From contig CM020619.1 in NCBI GenBank assembly GCA_009829735.1, positions 11,460,375 to 11,524,374 on the forward strand: DNA of 64,000 bases, in the 5' to 3' direction. The translations under genes and the position numbers were made by a program. This DNA is from Pyropia yezoensis. Lineage: Eukaryota; Rhodophyta; Bangiophyceae; Bangiales; Bangiaceae. Of this stretch, positions 9,693-19,700 are shown one piece after another (position 1 is the first letter of the stretch; each line of letters opens with the position of its first letter). The notes below the pieces were generated by a model. It was not told where the DNA came from. It ran no database searches and was given only the letters and a program-made list of their open reading frames with translations.

Positions 9693-11777
9693 CTGTCTTC
9701 CGTGTGCTGGGTGCCCCCGGGGCGCTCCCGCACCGTTCTCCCTGCCGACGTGGCGGCGGCCGTCGGCCCCCCCCCCCCCCCGCCGCCCCCCGACGACGAC
9801 GCCATCTTGGATGACGCCCCCACCACTGCCACCAACGGCGCTGACAATGCCGACGACGACGGCGGCAGCACCGCGTCGACCGACAGCGACGACGCGGTGG
9901 ACGTGTCGGACGTGCTGTCGTCGGGCGTCGAGGCGCTGGCGCTCTTCCCCTCCAACGCAGACGACCCGGTGCTGGCGGCGGGGGCAGCCGCCGACGGGGC
10001 CGACCCCGACGCGGTGTACGATGAGGAGGAGCTGTCGGACGTGCTCCTCCGCCCCACCGACGCGCTCGTCATTGCGGCGGTCGCCGAGGAGGACGCGTCG
10101 CTGCTCGCCTTTCACGTCGTCGAGCCCGCCGTCTCGTATGGCGACGATGGCGCCGCGCTGGCCGACACGGATGAAGAAGAGGGCCGCGATGATGGGGCCG
10201 GCGAGCGCCCCCCCGAGGTGCCCTACACCCCCCACGCGTACGTGCACCACGACCTGATCCTGCCGGCCTTCCCGCTGGCCACCGCGTGGACCGACGGCCG
10301 CGTCGGGGGCGTCGACGCGGGCGGCTCGTACGTGGCGGTGGGCTCGTTTGGGCCCGCCATTGACGTTTTCGACGTCAACGCCATGGACAGCCTCGAGGCG
10401 GTCGTCACGCTCGGCGGCTACGCGCCCGTCCGGGCGGCGGCGGGGCGGCCGAAAAAGCCCCGCCGCCCCCGCCCGGGGACGGGCGCGGCGGCCGCTGCTG
10501 CCGCCGCGGCGGCGGCGGCGGCTGCCTCCTCCCCCAGCGGCGCGCCGCTGCTGCCGGGTTCCCACTCGGGCGCGGTGATGGCGCTCGACTGGCACCCGTC
10601 GCAGCGCGAGTACCTCGCGTCGGGGAGCGCGGACAGCACGGTCAAGGTGTGGGACGCCGAGACGGGGGTGGCGGCCACGACGCTGGGTCACCACGCGGAC
10701 AAGGTGCAGGCGGTGGCGTGGTCGCCGGTCGACGACGCGGCGCTCCTCACCGCCTCGTTTGACGGCCGCCTGGCGGTGGTGGACGTGCGGGCGCCGCCGC
10801 CGCCAACGGGCGGCGGGGCGGGGGGGGTGCGCCTGTCGGCCGACGTGGAGGCCGCGGCGTGGCTGGTTGGCGGCGCCGCCGCGGGGGGGGGGGTGCCCCC
10901 CGTGGGGACGGCCGTGGCGGTCACCACCGAGGACGGGGTGTTGGCCCTCCACGACGTGCGGCGGCTGGGGGGGGCGGCGTGCGGCGGCGGGGGGCGAAAA
11001 AAAAAGGGCAAGGGCCGGGCCGCGGCGACGCTGCTCGGGTCGGTGGTCGCCCATGCGGGCGCCGCGACGGCCATGGCCCAGTCCTCGGCCCTGCCGGGCC
11101 TCCTCGTCACGGGCGGGACGGACAAGTACGTGCGGGTGTGGGACGTGGCGGCGCTCGCCGCGGCGGCCGCCGCCGATGGGGGCCGTCCCGGGCCGCCGCC
11201 GCCCTCGCCGGCGTCCCCCCGGACGGCGGCGCTGTGGGAGCGCAACGCGGGTGCGGGGGCGGTCTTTTCCGCGGCGCTGCTCCCGCCGGCTGCGTCGCCA
11301 ACCGGCGGCACCGACGACGACGACGGCGTCGGCGTCGGCGGCGCCAGCACCCCCCCCCCCCGGGGGGTGTCCCCCTTTGTGCTGGCCGTCGGGGGTGCCA
11401 AGGGCACGCTCACCCTCCTCGACCTGGCGGTCGAGTGCGCGGCGGTGCGCGACCGGTGGGGCCCCACCGCCCTCGACGCAGACGGCCGCGCGGCGGCGGC
11501 GCGGCGGGCGGCGCGCAACGCGCGCGTCGGCGCGCGCGTCGCGTCGGGGCGGTCGCGGCGCGGGGCGACGGCGGCTGGCGGCCGGGGAGGCCGTGGCGGC
11601 GGCGGCGCCGCCGCGTCGGTTGGCGGCGGCGACGAGGACGGGCTGAGCTCCTCAGAGCCGGGGGACAGTGAGAGTGACGGGGAGGATGAGGTGCGCGGGG
11701 GGATGCGCCTGGACAGCAGTGACACGGGGAGTGGGGTGGAGGGGGAGGAGGATGACGGCATGGACGGGCGGGATTAA
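9693..11777 (+). CDS. PWP1: PWP1-like WD40 repeat protein (periodic tryptophan protein 1)
   Basis: This is a homologue of the nucleolar WD40 protein PWP1, which acts in large-subunit rRNA processing and rDNA chromatin. The family N-terminus ('M-x-S-x-x-WVPRG') appears as SSVCWVPPGRS. An acidic linker follows, then VLLRPTDALVIAA, then YVHHDLILPAFPL. WD blocks follow, with HSGAVMALDWHP...LASGSADSTVKVWD, HADKVQAVAWSP, VVDVRAP, and LLVTGGTDKYVRVWDV. Ala/Gly-rich insertions sit between blades. The tail is acidic and Ser-rich, typical of nucleolar proteins. No ATG is in frame before the conserved start. The base set aligned with the family's initiator Met is CTG (9693-9695), in the context accaacCTG. 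Either CTG is used, or a small upstream exon supplies the ATG; the frame itself is open from 9189. Confidence 0.85.
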   Translation: MSSVCWVPPGRSRTVLPADVAAAVGPPPPPPPPDDDAILDDAPTTATNGADNADDDGGSTASTDSDDAVDVSDVLSSGVEALALFPSNADDPVLAAGAAADGADPDAVYDEEELSDVLLRPTDALVIAAVAEEDASLLAFHVVEPAVSYGDDGAALADTDEEEGRDDGAGERPPEVPYTPHAYVHHDLILPAFPLATAWTDGRVGGVDAGGSYVAVGSFGPAIDVFDVNAMDSLEAVVTLGGYAPVRAAAGRPKKPRRPRPGTGAAAAAAAAAAAAAASSPSGAPLLPGSHSGAVMALDWHPSQREYLASGSADSTVKVWDAETGVAATTLGHHADKVQAVAWSPVDDAALLTASFDGRLAVVDVRAPPPPTGGGAGGVRLSADVEAAAWLVGGAAAGGGVPPVGTAVAVTTEDGVLALHDVRRLGGAACGGGGRKKKGKGRAAATLLGSVVAHAGAATAMAQSSALPGLLVTGGTDKYVRVWDVAALAAAAAADGGRPGPPPPSPASPRTAALWERNAGAGAVFSAALLPPAASPTGGTDDDDGVGVGGASTPPPRGVSPFVLAVGGAKGTLTLLDLAVECAAVRDRWGPTALDADGRAAAARRAARNARVGARVASGRSRRGATAAGGRGGRGGGGAAASVGGGDEDGLSSSEPGDSESDGEDEVRGGMRLDSSDTGSGVEGEEDDGMDGRD

Positions 11778-12707
11778 GGCGGGGGTGCCGCGCGCGGGGA
11801 CGGGCCGCGGGGGCGGCTGCGCGTGGGGGGGGAAGGGCGCTGCTGGTGCGGGGGGGGGGGCAGGGGTGTTGGTGGGGGGGGGGGGGGGGGGGAGGCGGGG
11901 AACCGCGTTGCCCTTGCAGACCAGACCACGCGCGCGACGTCGCGGCACGGGCGGCGGCGGGCGGTGCGCACAGCGCCGCCCGCAGTGCATCTATTTTGAG
12001 AGTGCCGCCGCGCGGCGCGTGGGCGACGGGGCGCGGTGGGGTGGGCAGGGGGACCAGGGGGGCTGGGGGGGGGTGGCGGACGCCACCGCCCGTCTTGCCG
12101 CCAGGGCGTTCCTCCCCGCGCCCCCCCCCCCCTCGACAGCGGCCCACCTCGACAGCGGCGCCGCGCAAGAGGGGCGCACGACCCCTCTGCTCCGCTCTCC
12201 CCTCTCTCCCTCTGCCGTGTGTGGCCGGCCGTCGCCGCCGCTACGAGCTCGTGCGGGCAGGGGGCGCCGCTGCGACCATCACTACCGCCGCCGCTGGATT
12301 TAGCGGCCGTGGCGGTGGCAGTCTGGGGCGCGGCGGCACGCTGCCGCGGCGCCGTCCGTTTTTATTGGGCTGGCGGCCGGGCGGACCCCAACCGGGCGGG
12401 CCGGCGGTAGGGTGACGGTGGCGGTGGGAGGGCGCAGGTGGGAGGGTTGTTAGTTGGGAATGTGCGATGATGCGGGACACGCTACGAGATGATGGGGGCG
12501 GCCGAGGGGGGGGGGCCGAGGCAGACGCGGTCGTGTCCCCCCCCCCCTCTGGGACGGCGGTCGTCGCACACGCGGCGCCCCACCGTCGGGCAGGGCGGGT
12601 CACGGGGCGGAAAAGAAAAACCACGCGGGGCGGGGGAAGAGCTCCCCCCTCCCCCGACGGTGCCATCATTCAAACGGGCAAAAGGGGGGAAGGGGGGGAG
12701 GGCCACG

Positions 12708-12740
<33 letters not shown>

Positions 12741-13038
12741 CGTGCGGGCCTCGCACCGCGGCGCGGGCCCGCGCTCTCTCACCTACCCAGACACGGCCAG
12801 ACCAGAACAAGAGAAAAAAAAACACAGACCGATGCTACACGGGCTACCCACCTGTTCCCGACACGCTCCCCTCCACCTCCCTCCCTCACTCCCTCTGCTG
12901 GCGGCTCCTTATCCCCGACCCCCCGCCCTCCATCCATGCCCCTCTTGCCCCAACCCCCCTGACTCTCCCGCCCATCCCCCACTGCGAGACAGTGGGGAGA
13001 GGGGGGTGGGGGCGTTCATTGAAAACTGCACCGGCCCC
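11778..13038. other. Intergenic, between convergent PWP1-like and profilin genes
   Basis: Both flanking genes end here, so it should hold their 3'UTRs. G runs (around 11,875-11,892) and a long C run (about 12,709-12,739) are the main features. No coding signal or RNA gene was recognised. Confidence 0.6.
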
Positions 13039-15617
13039 TTAAAAGCCCGACTCAACGAAGTAATCCCTGTGTCACGTGGAGGCAAGGACATTTGGGGAAA
13101 AAAGGCAGGGAGACGCCGGGGGGGGGAGGGGAAAGAGGCGGCTCGCACACACACGAAGGGCGGGACTGTGTCAGCAGCATGTCGTTGTGGCAGCGGCGGG
13201 CGCAGCGGCCCACCTTCGGCCCTCCCCACACCCCGTCCACCCCAGCAGCAGGACAGCTCCCACACGCGCCAACCGCCAGATGGACACCCGCCCGATAACT
13301 CCCAATCCCACCTCGACCACCCCCATTCCCACCACACACACCCACCCCCCACGCGCGCCCACCACTCTGCTCACACCTCCCACCCCCGCGGCCAAGCAAA
13401 AAAACGTACGCCAGGCGCCCGATATCCGTGTTGACCTTGCCAAAAGACGCGCCGTTTGCATACGCCGGGTCGTGGACGCCCACCAGCAGCGCCCCCGTCG
13501 TGCGCATCACAATGATGCCCTGGGAGCTCTTGCCCTCCTCCTTGCAGCGGCCCTGGATGAACGGCTACGGACGAGAAACAACGCCGGCATAGAAGAAGGG
13601 GCAGGAACAAAACAGGGGAGCAAGGCGGGAACAAACCAGGACCAGACAGCACAACAATACAGCAATGGGTGGCCGAGCCACAGATCACCCCCGACAAGTA
13701 ACCGATCAACAGAGCGCGCGTTAGAGAGAGTTCTCCAGCGGGGTGTGGCCGCCACACCAAGATGAGGGAAAGCACACCAAAGGGGGGAGGACGGGGGACC
13801 ACTGGCGGTACTGGCCAGCTGGTACGCTGCCACGGCCGCTGCCACCACCAACGCCAAGCGGCAGGACCCGTTGGCGGCGGGCGCGGCCGGCGCGGCCGCC
13901 CTCCTGTCCCAACCCCACCCCCCCCCCGACTGCCACAGGCTGATGGAGCGGGGTGGCGACCCACCCCATTCCCCGGGGAAGAAATCGGCCGGCCGGTCAG
14001 GCGGCGCCAGCCACCAGAGGGTAGCACGGGGCGCCGCTGCACTCCACCCCATCCTTCCCCCGCTCTCACTCAACATGCCCCACCACCGCTCGCGAGTGCG
14101 CGCAGCACAACTGCTGCTGCTGCACGAACGCCGTGTAGCCCCACAACGTGCACCACCCCCCAACCCCACCACCAAAAAGAGATCAAAACATACCACGCCG
14201 CCCTCATCGTCATCCACCTCGCCTCGTGTAAAGGCGTAGCGCTGGCCCGCGACGCTGAAGCCCGGTCCAGTGATGGGGTCAAGGGACTTGGACGCGAGGA
14301 GGGTAGCGAGGGACTTGGCCTCCTCGGGCAGGACGGTGTAGCCGGGGGAGCACGCCCACGTGGTGCCGTCGTGGCCCACAATCGCTGCAGGTAGCGGAGG
14401 AGGATGAGGTAGGAGAGGGGGAGCAGTCGCGTACGGAGCATGCAAACAGAGAATGGGGCAGGCGGGCGGGCGTCACAAAGGAACAAAAAAACAAGTGTTA
14501 GCAATGAAAGCCCACAGCGAGGGAGGGTGGCGGCGGGGCGGGGGAGGGGTAAGGTAATAAGGAGCGATCCCACCCCGGACCCCCCTCCCGCCCAGTAAGT
14601 TGACCACCCCGCCATGGCAGGTCCCGCAGCTGACGCGAGGCTTGCCCTCCACGACGCACAGAGACACAGGGGATGCGCGCAAGCGTGGGGAAGGGGGCAG
14701 GGCGCCCCCATTCCCACCCACCCACGTCGGCCAGGAGGCCCTGACCCCGCTGCCGCTGGCTGACACACGCTACCACCCATTGGGCAAAAACCTCTCGCAA
14801 ACATACAGGCATACGAAAAGCCCGCCGCCAGCAGCTGGTCGTCAATGTACTGCGCGCAAAGTGGGGCCAGGTGGGGGCGGCGGAGGGCAGACACACCATA
14901 CACAGATTCACCCACAACAGAGACGACCCCGCGTGTTGGTCCGTCCGTCATAGCAAAGCAGGCCGCCACGCGTGGTGGGTGTGTCCCCAGGTTAGCAAAG
15001 ACCACTCCATCCGACGGCCATCCCGCACGGAGAACGGCGAAAAGAGGGGCTGCAGACAAACGCCAGGCAGGCAGGCAGGCAAGGCAGACAATACTGTCCG
15101 CACCGCTCACCAGCACAAACACGGGCCAGACCTCCCACGCCCCCCTCGACCCAACCCCATCACACCACCCCATCCAGTGCGCCGCCCCACACACGCCGTC
15201 TGCTCCTGGTGTCGGGATCGCCCGCGCGGGGAGGGCAGTTCGGGGTCGGTCCCCCTCCCCTCCCCTCCCCTCCACCACCAAGGGGAGAATCAAAGGCAGA
15301 GAGCACCGGGGGGATCACGCAGCCACACGGCGCGCCCCAAAACACTGCCCCAATGCCGTCGCCGGTCCTTGGGGAGGCGATGTCCGCCGGCGGGGGGCGA
15401 CGGGCGGGGGGGGGGGGAGGAAGCGGCCAACCTCACCTCCCCCCCGACCCACCCTCTCTCCCTCCCACCGACCGAACACGCCACGCGGGGCAACAGCGGG
15501 CAGAAAAAAATACAACAGTGGGCAGAGAAAAATACAACAGCGGGCAGAAAAAAATACCACAAAAACCAAGCAGACAGCCCGCTGGTCGCGGCTACAACGT
15601 ACGCTCTGCCACGACAT
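13039..15617 (-). CDS. PFN: Profilin, five exons
   Basis: Actin-monomer-binding protein, complete at 143 aa. Exons on the minus strand: 15603-15617 (only 15 nt, encoding MSWQS), 14807-14849, 14194-14384, 13410-13564 and 13039-13066 (28 nt, ending DYFVESGF and TAA). Exon phases chain correctly (0, 1, 0, 2). All four donors are GTACGT or GTATGT, and all acceptors are YAG. Family hallmarks are the N-terminal MSWQ..Y-I-D-D-Q-L-L helix, IVGHDGTTWA, GQRYAFTR, IIVMRTTGALLVGVHD and the C-terminal LADY-F-V-x-x-GF helix. Both termini bind poly-Pro in profilins. The acidic insert EVDDDEGG after the YAFTR strand is less usual. Intron 1 (753 bp) carries a 3 x 22-bp tandem repeat. Splicing was inferred by eye, but it restores a full-length family member end to end. 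Confidence 0.92.
15491..15556. repeat. Tandem repeat, 3 x 22 bp, in profilin intron 1
   Basis: Unit caacagcgggcagaaaaaaa plus 'ta', with copies at 15491-15512, 15513-15534 and 15535-15556. The middle copy has two substitutions. It lies 47 bp from the intron's 5' splice site. Confidence 0.9.
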
Positions 15618-16757
15618 GATGAAGGTGGGGAAGGAGAGCGCCTGCGGGGATGGGGATGGAGGTGGGAGTGGGGGTGAGGGTGGGAATGGGGATGGGGAAG
15701 AGGACGGCGGGGCGATGAGGACGGATGGGGCGAAGGAGCGGCCGACGGTCACGCACGGCGCGTCAGACCGGGCACGCACGGCACAGCACACAGGGCAATG
15801 GGTGGTTTGATAGGGGGGGAGAGGGTGCGTTGGTTGCACGGAAACGTCGGCCGCTGCCAGCCGCCACCGTCTGGACTACTTGGGTGCCCAGGCCGGGGGC
15901 GCACCGTGGGCACACCGTGGGTGGGGGGGCACACGAAGCAAACCACACGGGCGGGGGAGGGAGGGGGAACGTCGAGTGGGGGGGCATCCGCTTGTGGCAA
16001 GCGGTGTGGCAGAACAAACCGGATCAATGGTGGCCGCAGGCGTCGCCGGTGCGACGTCGCCGGCCGTCGTTTGGGCCAATGGGCGTCCCGCATTCGTCAG
16101 GGGCGGGGCAGGAGGGGGGGTAAGCTGGTGGGGTTTTCCGCCCATCGCCGACCACGACCGGTAAGGGGGGCTCGCTGGAGGGGGGGGCGGGGGGGCGGTT
16201 GCTGGATGACAGTGCACGCTCACGCGCTGCAGCGCTGGTGCACACTCGTCCCCACCACCACTGTCAAGCACTTAGAAGGGGTGGTACGCTTCGTAAATAT
16301 CTTGGCGACAATACATGTTGGCCTACACTTACCTATGCCGTGAAGGGACACCGACATTGTACTTTTGAATTCCATTTATTCGTGGATGGCCCAGTCGACG
16401 AAAAACGCAACTGGTCCAGGGGGGCCATTCTGACACGTGGGAACGGGGAGTCTGCCACCAGACACGAAGCGCGTGCGTCGTCGGCGGCGTCGACCGGTCG
16501 CGGCCAGAGAACCGTCGCGGAGTGGCCCTCGAGGGCCACTCCTTGGGCGGCATTGCATCGGGGGCGGTGTCGCGTCCCGTTCTCGCCTCCGCCGCTTTCC
16601 GCAACGTGCACCCTGCGTGCACCCCCCTTTTCTTTTGCCTCCCCCCCCCCCCCCCCCCCCTCCCATCCGTATCATCTGTGTGTTTTCTGAGTACGTGCAC
16701 GCGTGTGGCACAGGCTTGTCGAGCTCCGGCCGCGGCGCGGGGGACAACTCCGCCACC
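15618..16757. other. Divergent promoter region, profilin (-) / eIF4G-like (+)
   Basis: The 1.1 kb between two head-to-head start codons. It contains a G-rich repeat (about 15,627-15,712) upstream of the profilin ATG, a less GC-rich patch near 16,260-16,430, and a C run (about 16,640-16,661) in the presumed 5'UTR of the plus-strand gene. It may act as a shared bidirectional promoter. No TATA box was seen. Confidence 0.5.
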
Positions 16758-19700
16758 ATGGCGGCCTCCATCGGGGTCGCCGAGCCGGCCGCGGCACCCG
16801 CGGCGGCGGTGGACCCGGCCGGCGCTGGCGCCACATCGGACAAGCCGGGGCAGTCTGTGGATGCCGCTGCGCCCGCCAAGGCGGAGCGCAAGACGTTTGG
16901 CCCCGGCGAGCGGCGAGTCTACCCCATCGATTGGCTCAAGCTCATTGGCCGCGAGTTCCTGTCGCCGGCGCTCGTGCCCCCGACGGTGGGCTCGTCGGAT
17001 GTCAACAAGCATAGCCCTGCGGAGCACGCGACGGCGGGCGGCGCCACGGGTGGGGGTGGCGCTGCAGGCGGTGGCCTTGGTGGCGGCCTTGGTTCGGGTG
17101 GGGGGCTGGACATGGCCCGCGCAGGGAGGACCGTGCCGGAACGCCCCGCGGGCGGACTCTTCCCCGAGCGTGGTAGCGCGCTGGGGCGGGCCAACAGCGG
17201 CGGCCTTGGCGGCGGTCTCGGCGGCGGCCTGGGCGGCGGCGGCGGCCTCGACATGGCCGACCCTCGTGGCACGATGCGGCTGGGTGCCGCGGGGGCGGCC
17301 AATGGGGGCAGCGGCACGGGGCGGGCGGCGCCGGCGCCACCGCGGAGCGGTGGCATGGGCGTCCTCGGCTCGTACACCGCGCCGCTGCCGTCGCGCAGCT
17401 CCAGCAGCGTGCCGGGGGGCCCCGAGCCCGACTTCCGCGCCGCGCGCGGGTCGATGAAGGTCCTCCCGCCGCCGTCGTCGCCGATTAGCAGCTCCTCGGA
17501 CCTGAGCACCGCCCGCACCCCGCGCACGGGGGGGATGGCGCCGGCTGGTGGGGGCGGCGGTGGCAGCGGCGGCGGCGCGTTTGGCAGCGGCCGCCGCGGC
17601 GGTGGCGGTGCCGGCGGGTACGCGGACATGTTCGATCCGCGCGGCACCAAGGTGCACGCGACGGTGGTGGCACCGCAGCCCGAGCTGAAGAAGAGCACCA
17701 ACGCGTGGGCCCGCAACCGCGAGGCTGATGGCGAGGTCGAGGCCAAGGTCAAGAAGGTCCGCTCGCTGTTGAACAAGCTGACGCTTGAGAAGTTCAACAA
17801 GATCTACGACCAAATCAAGTCCATTGAGGTGTCATCTCCCGAGGTGCTCGACGGCATCGTGTCGGAGGTATTCCAAAAGGCCCTGTCTGAAAGCAACTTT
17901 GCGGGCATGTACGCAGACCTGTGCTCGCGGCTGAGCAAGGAAAACTTCAAGCTGACGGGCTCTATGGCGGACGCCCCCGATAGCGAGAAGCAGAAGCTCA
18001 ACTTCCGGCGCATGCTGCTCACGAACTGTCAGTCGGAGTTTGACCGGTTTGCCAATGAGGAGACGATCATGAGCGACCTGAAAGCGCTGGAGGACAGCGG
18101 CAAGCTGACACCGGACGAGCTGATGAAGGTGGTGACTAAGGCGCGCGAGAAGAAGAGCGCGGCGATGAACGAGTTTGTGGACAAGCTGGAGACCATCTCC
18201 AAGCAGGAGGTCATCAAACCGGCTGACATTTCGGTGGTCATCTCGCGAGCCAAGCGGCGGATGCTTGGCAACGTCATGTTCATCGGTGAGCTCTTCAAGA
18301 AGAAGCTGATCTTGGAGAAGATTATCCACACTGAGTGCATACAGCGCCTGCTCACCATTGTGAAGGCCAAGAAGGAAGAGGACGTGGTCGAGGCCCTCAT
18401 CCAGCTGGTCTCCACCACCGGCAAGCTCCTTTCCATGAACGCCAAAGCTAAGTCATTGATGGACGACTACTTCAAGGACTTCGCGCTGCTGTCGCGGGAC
18501 AAGGAGATTCCCTCTAGGGTGCGCTTTTTGCTCAAGGACCTGCTGGACCTGCGCAGCAACGGCTGGCAAGGCCGGCGCGACGAGGGCGGCGCCAAGACCA
18601 TTGCGGAGATCCACGCGGACATTGAGAAGGAGGAGCAGGCGAAGGAGGCCTCTGCTGCCGCCGCGAGTGCGAAGTCGCGGGACTCTCGTGGGTTTGGCGG
18701 CAGCGGCCGCGGTGGCTACGGCATGGGCCTGCGTGGACCCATTCCCACTTCCCACCACACGGTGAGTATGCACATGCCGTCGTCCATGCGGGGTGCTGGT
18801 GCTGGTGCTACTGGCTCCACGCCGACGCGCAACCGGCTGAGCGCCGCGTGGGAAAACGTGGAGCGCAAGGAAGCGGCCGCTGCGGCCACATCCATGTCGG
18901 CTGACGCTGCTCAGGTGACGCTGCGCCCAGGAGGCCTGCGGCCGGGCGGCGGGGGCCTGCGGCCGGGCTCGCGTGCTCGCGGGCCTGCCAGCGATGCTCG
19001 TCCCAAGACCGGTTTGTTGGCCAACTCTTTCGCGCAGCTGGCCGACAACGCGTCGGGCACGCCCGTCCTGCGGCCAGGCGCCCGCAGCGGCGCGCGGCCT
19101 GGAGCGAGTGGCGGCGCTCCTGCTCCGAAGGCGGCACCGGCAACGCCAGCAGCGCCGCCCGGGTTGTCCAAGGAAGTGCTCAAGCGTAAGACCAAGAGCA
19201 TTCTCTCCGAGTACGTTGTCAACAAGGACGTCAAGGAAGCACGCGAGTGCGTCAAGGAGGACATTCCAGTGGCCAGCCACACGGGCTTTGTGCAGACCGC
19301 CATGCGGCACGTGCTGGAGCTCCGTGTGCAGGAGCGTGAGGTCATGTTGCCTCTGTTTGAGTACTTTGCGAGCTCCTCCACGCTGCCACATTCTGCATTT
19401 GTGGACGCCTTTACCGACGTGGTGCGTATGCTGGACGACCTGGACATTGACGACCCGAAGGCGTGTGAGTACGTTGGCAAGTTCCTTGGCCGCCTGGCCG
19501 CTCTTGGCGCTTTTACGCCCGAGACGGCGGCGGACGCGGCCATGCCTGCCGATGCCGGCCTCGGCTTCCTGGGCGCTGCTGTCAAGGAGATTGAGAACCC
19601 TGGGCTCGCGATCAAGCTTGTGGTAGGCACCTTTTCCAACTTTAAGGCCGCTCTGGTGGCGGGCGCTGGCGACCGCCCGGCGGTGGCCGAGGAAGCGGCG

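Noticed and set aside
10759-11671. Long alternative-frame ORFs over the PWP1-like gene
   Set aside because: Arg/Gly-rich shadows of the WD40 frame.
14585-14620. Alternative profilin start (MAGWSTY) on the minus strand
   Set aside because: It lies downstream of the exon encoding YIDDQLL, inside intron 2, so the order is wrong. MSWQS at 15603-15617 fits with correct phase.
15491-15556. CRISPR-like array
   Set aside because: Only three directly adjoining 22-bp units without spacers, in a eukaryotic intron. It is a plain tandem repeat.
16437-16757. N-terminal extension of the eIF4G-like ORF
   Set aside because: It starts with GTG and crosses a C run. The ATG at 16758 has a near-perfect Kozak context.
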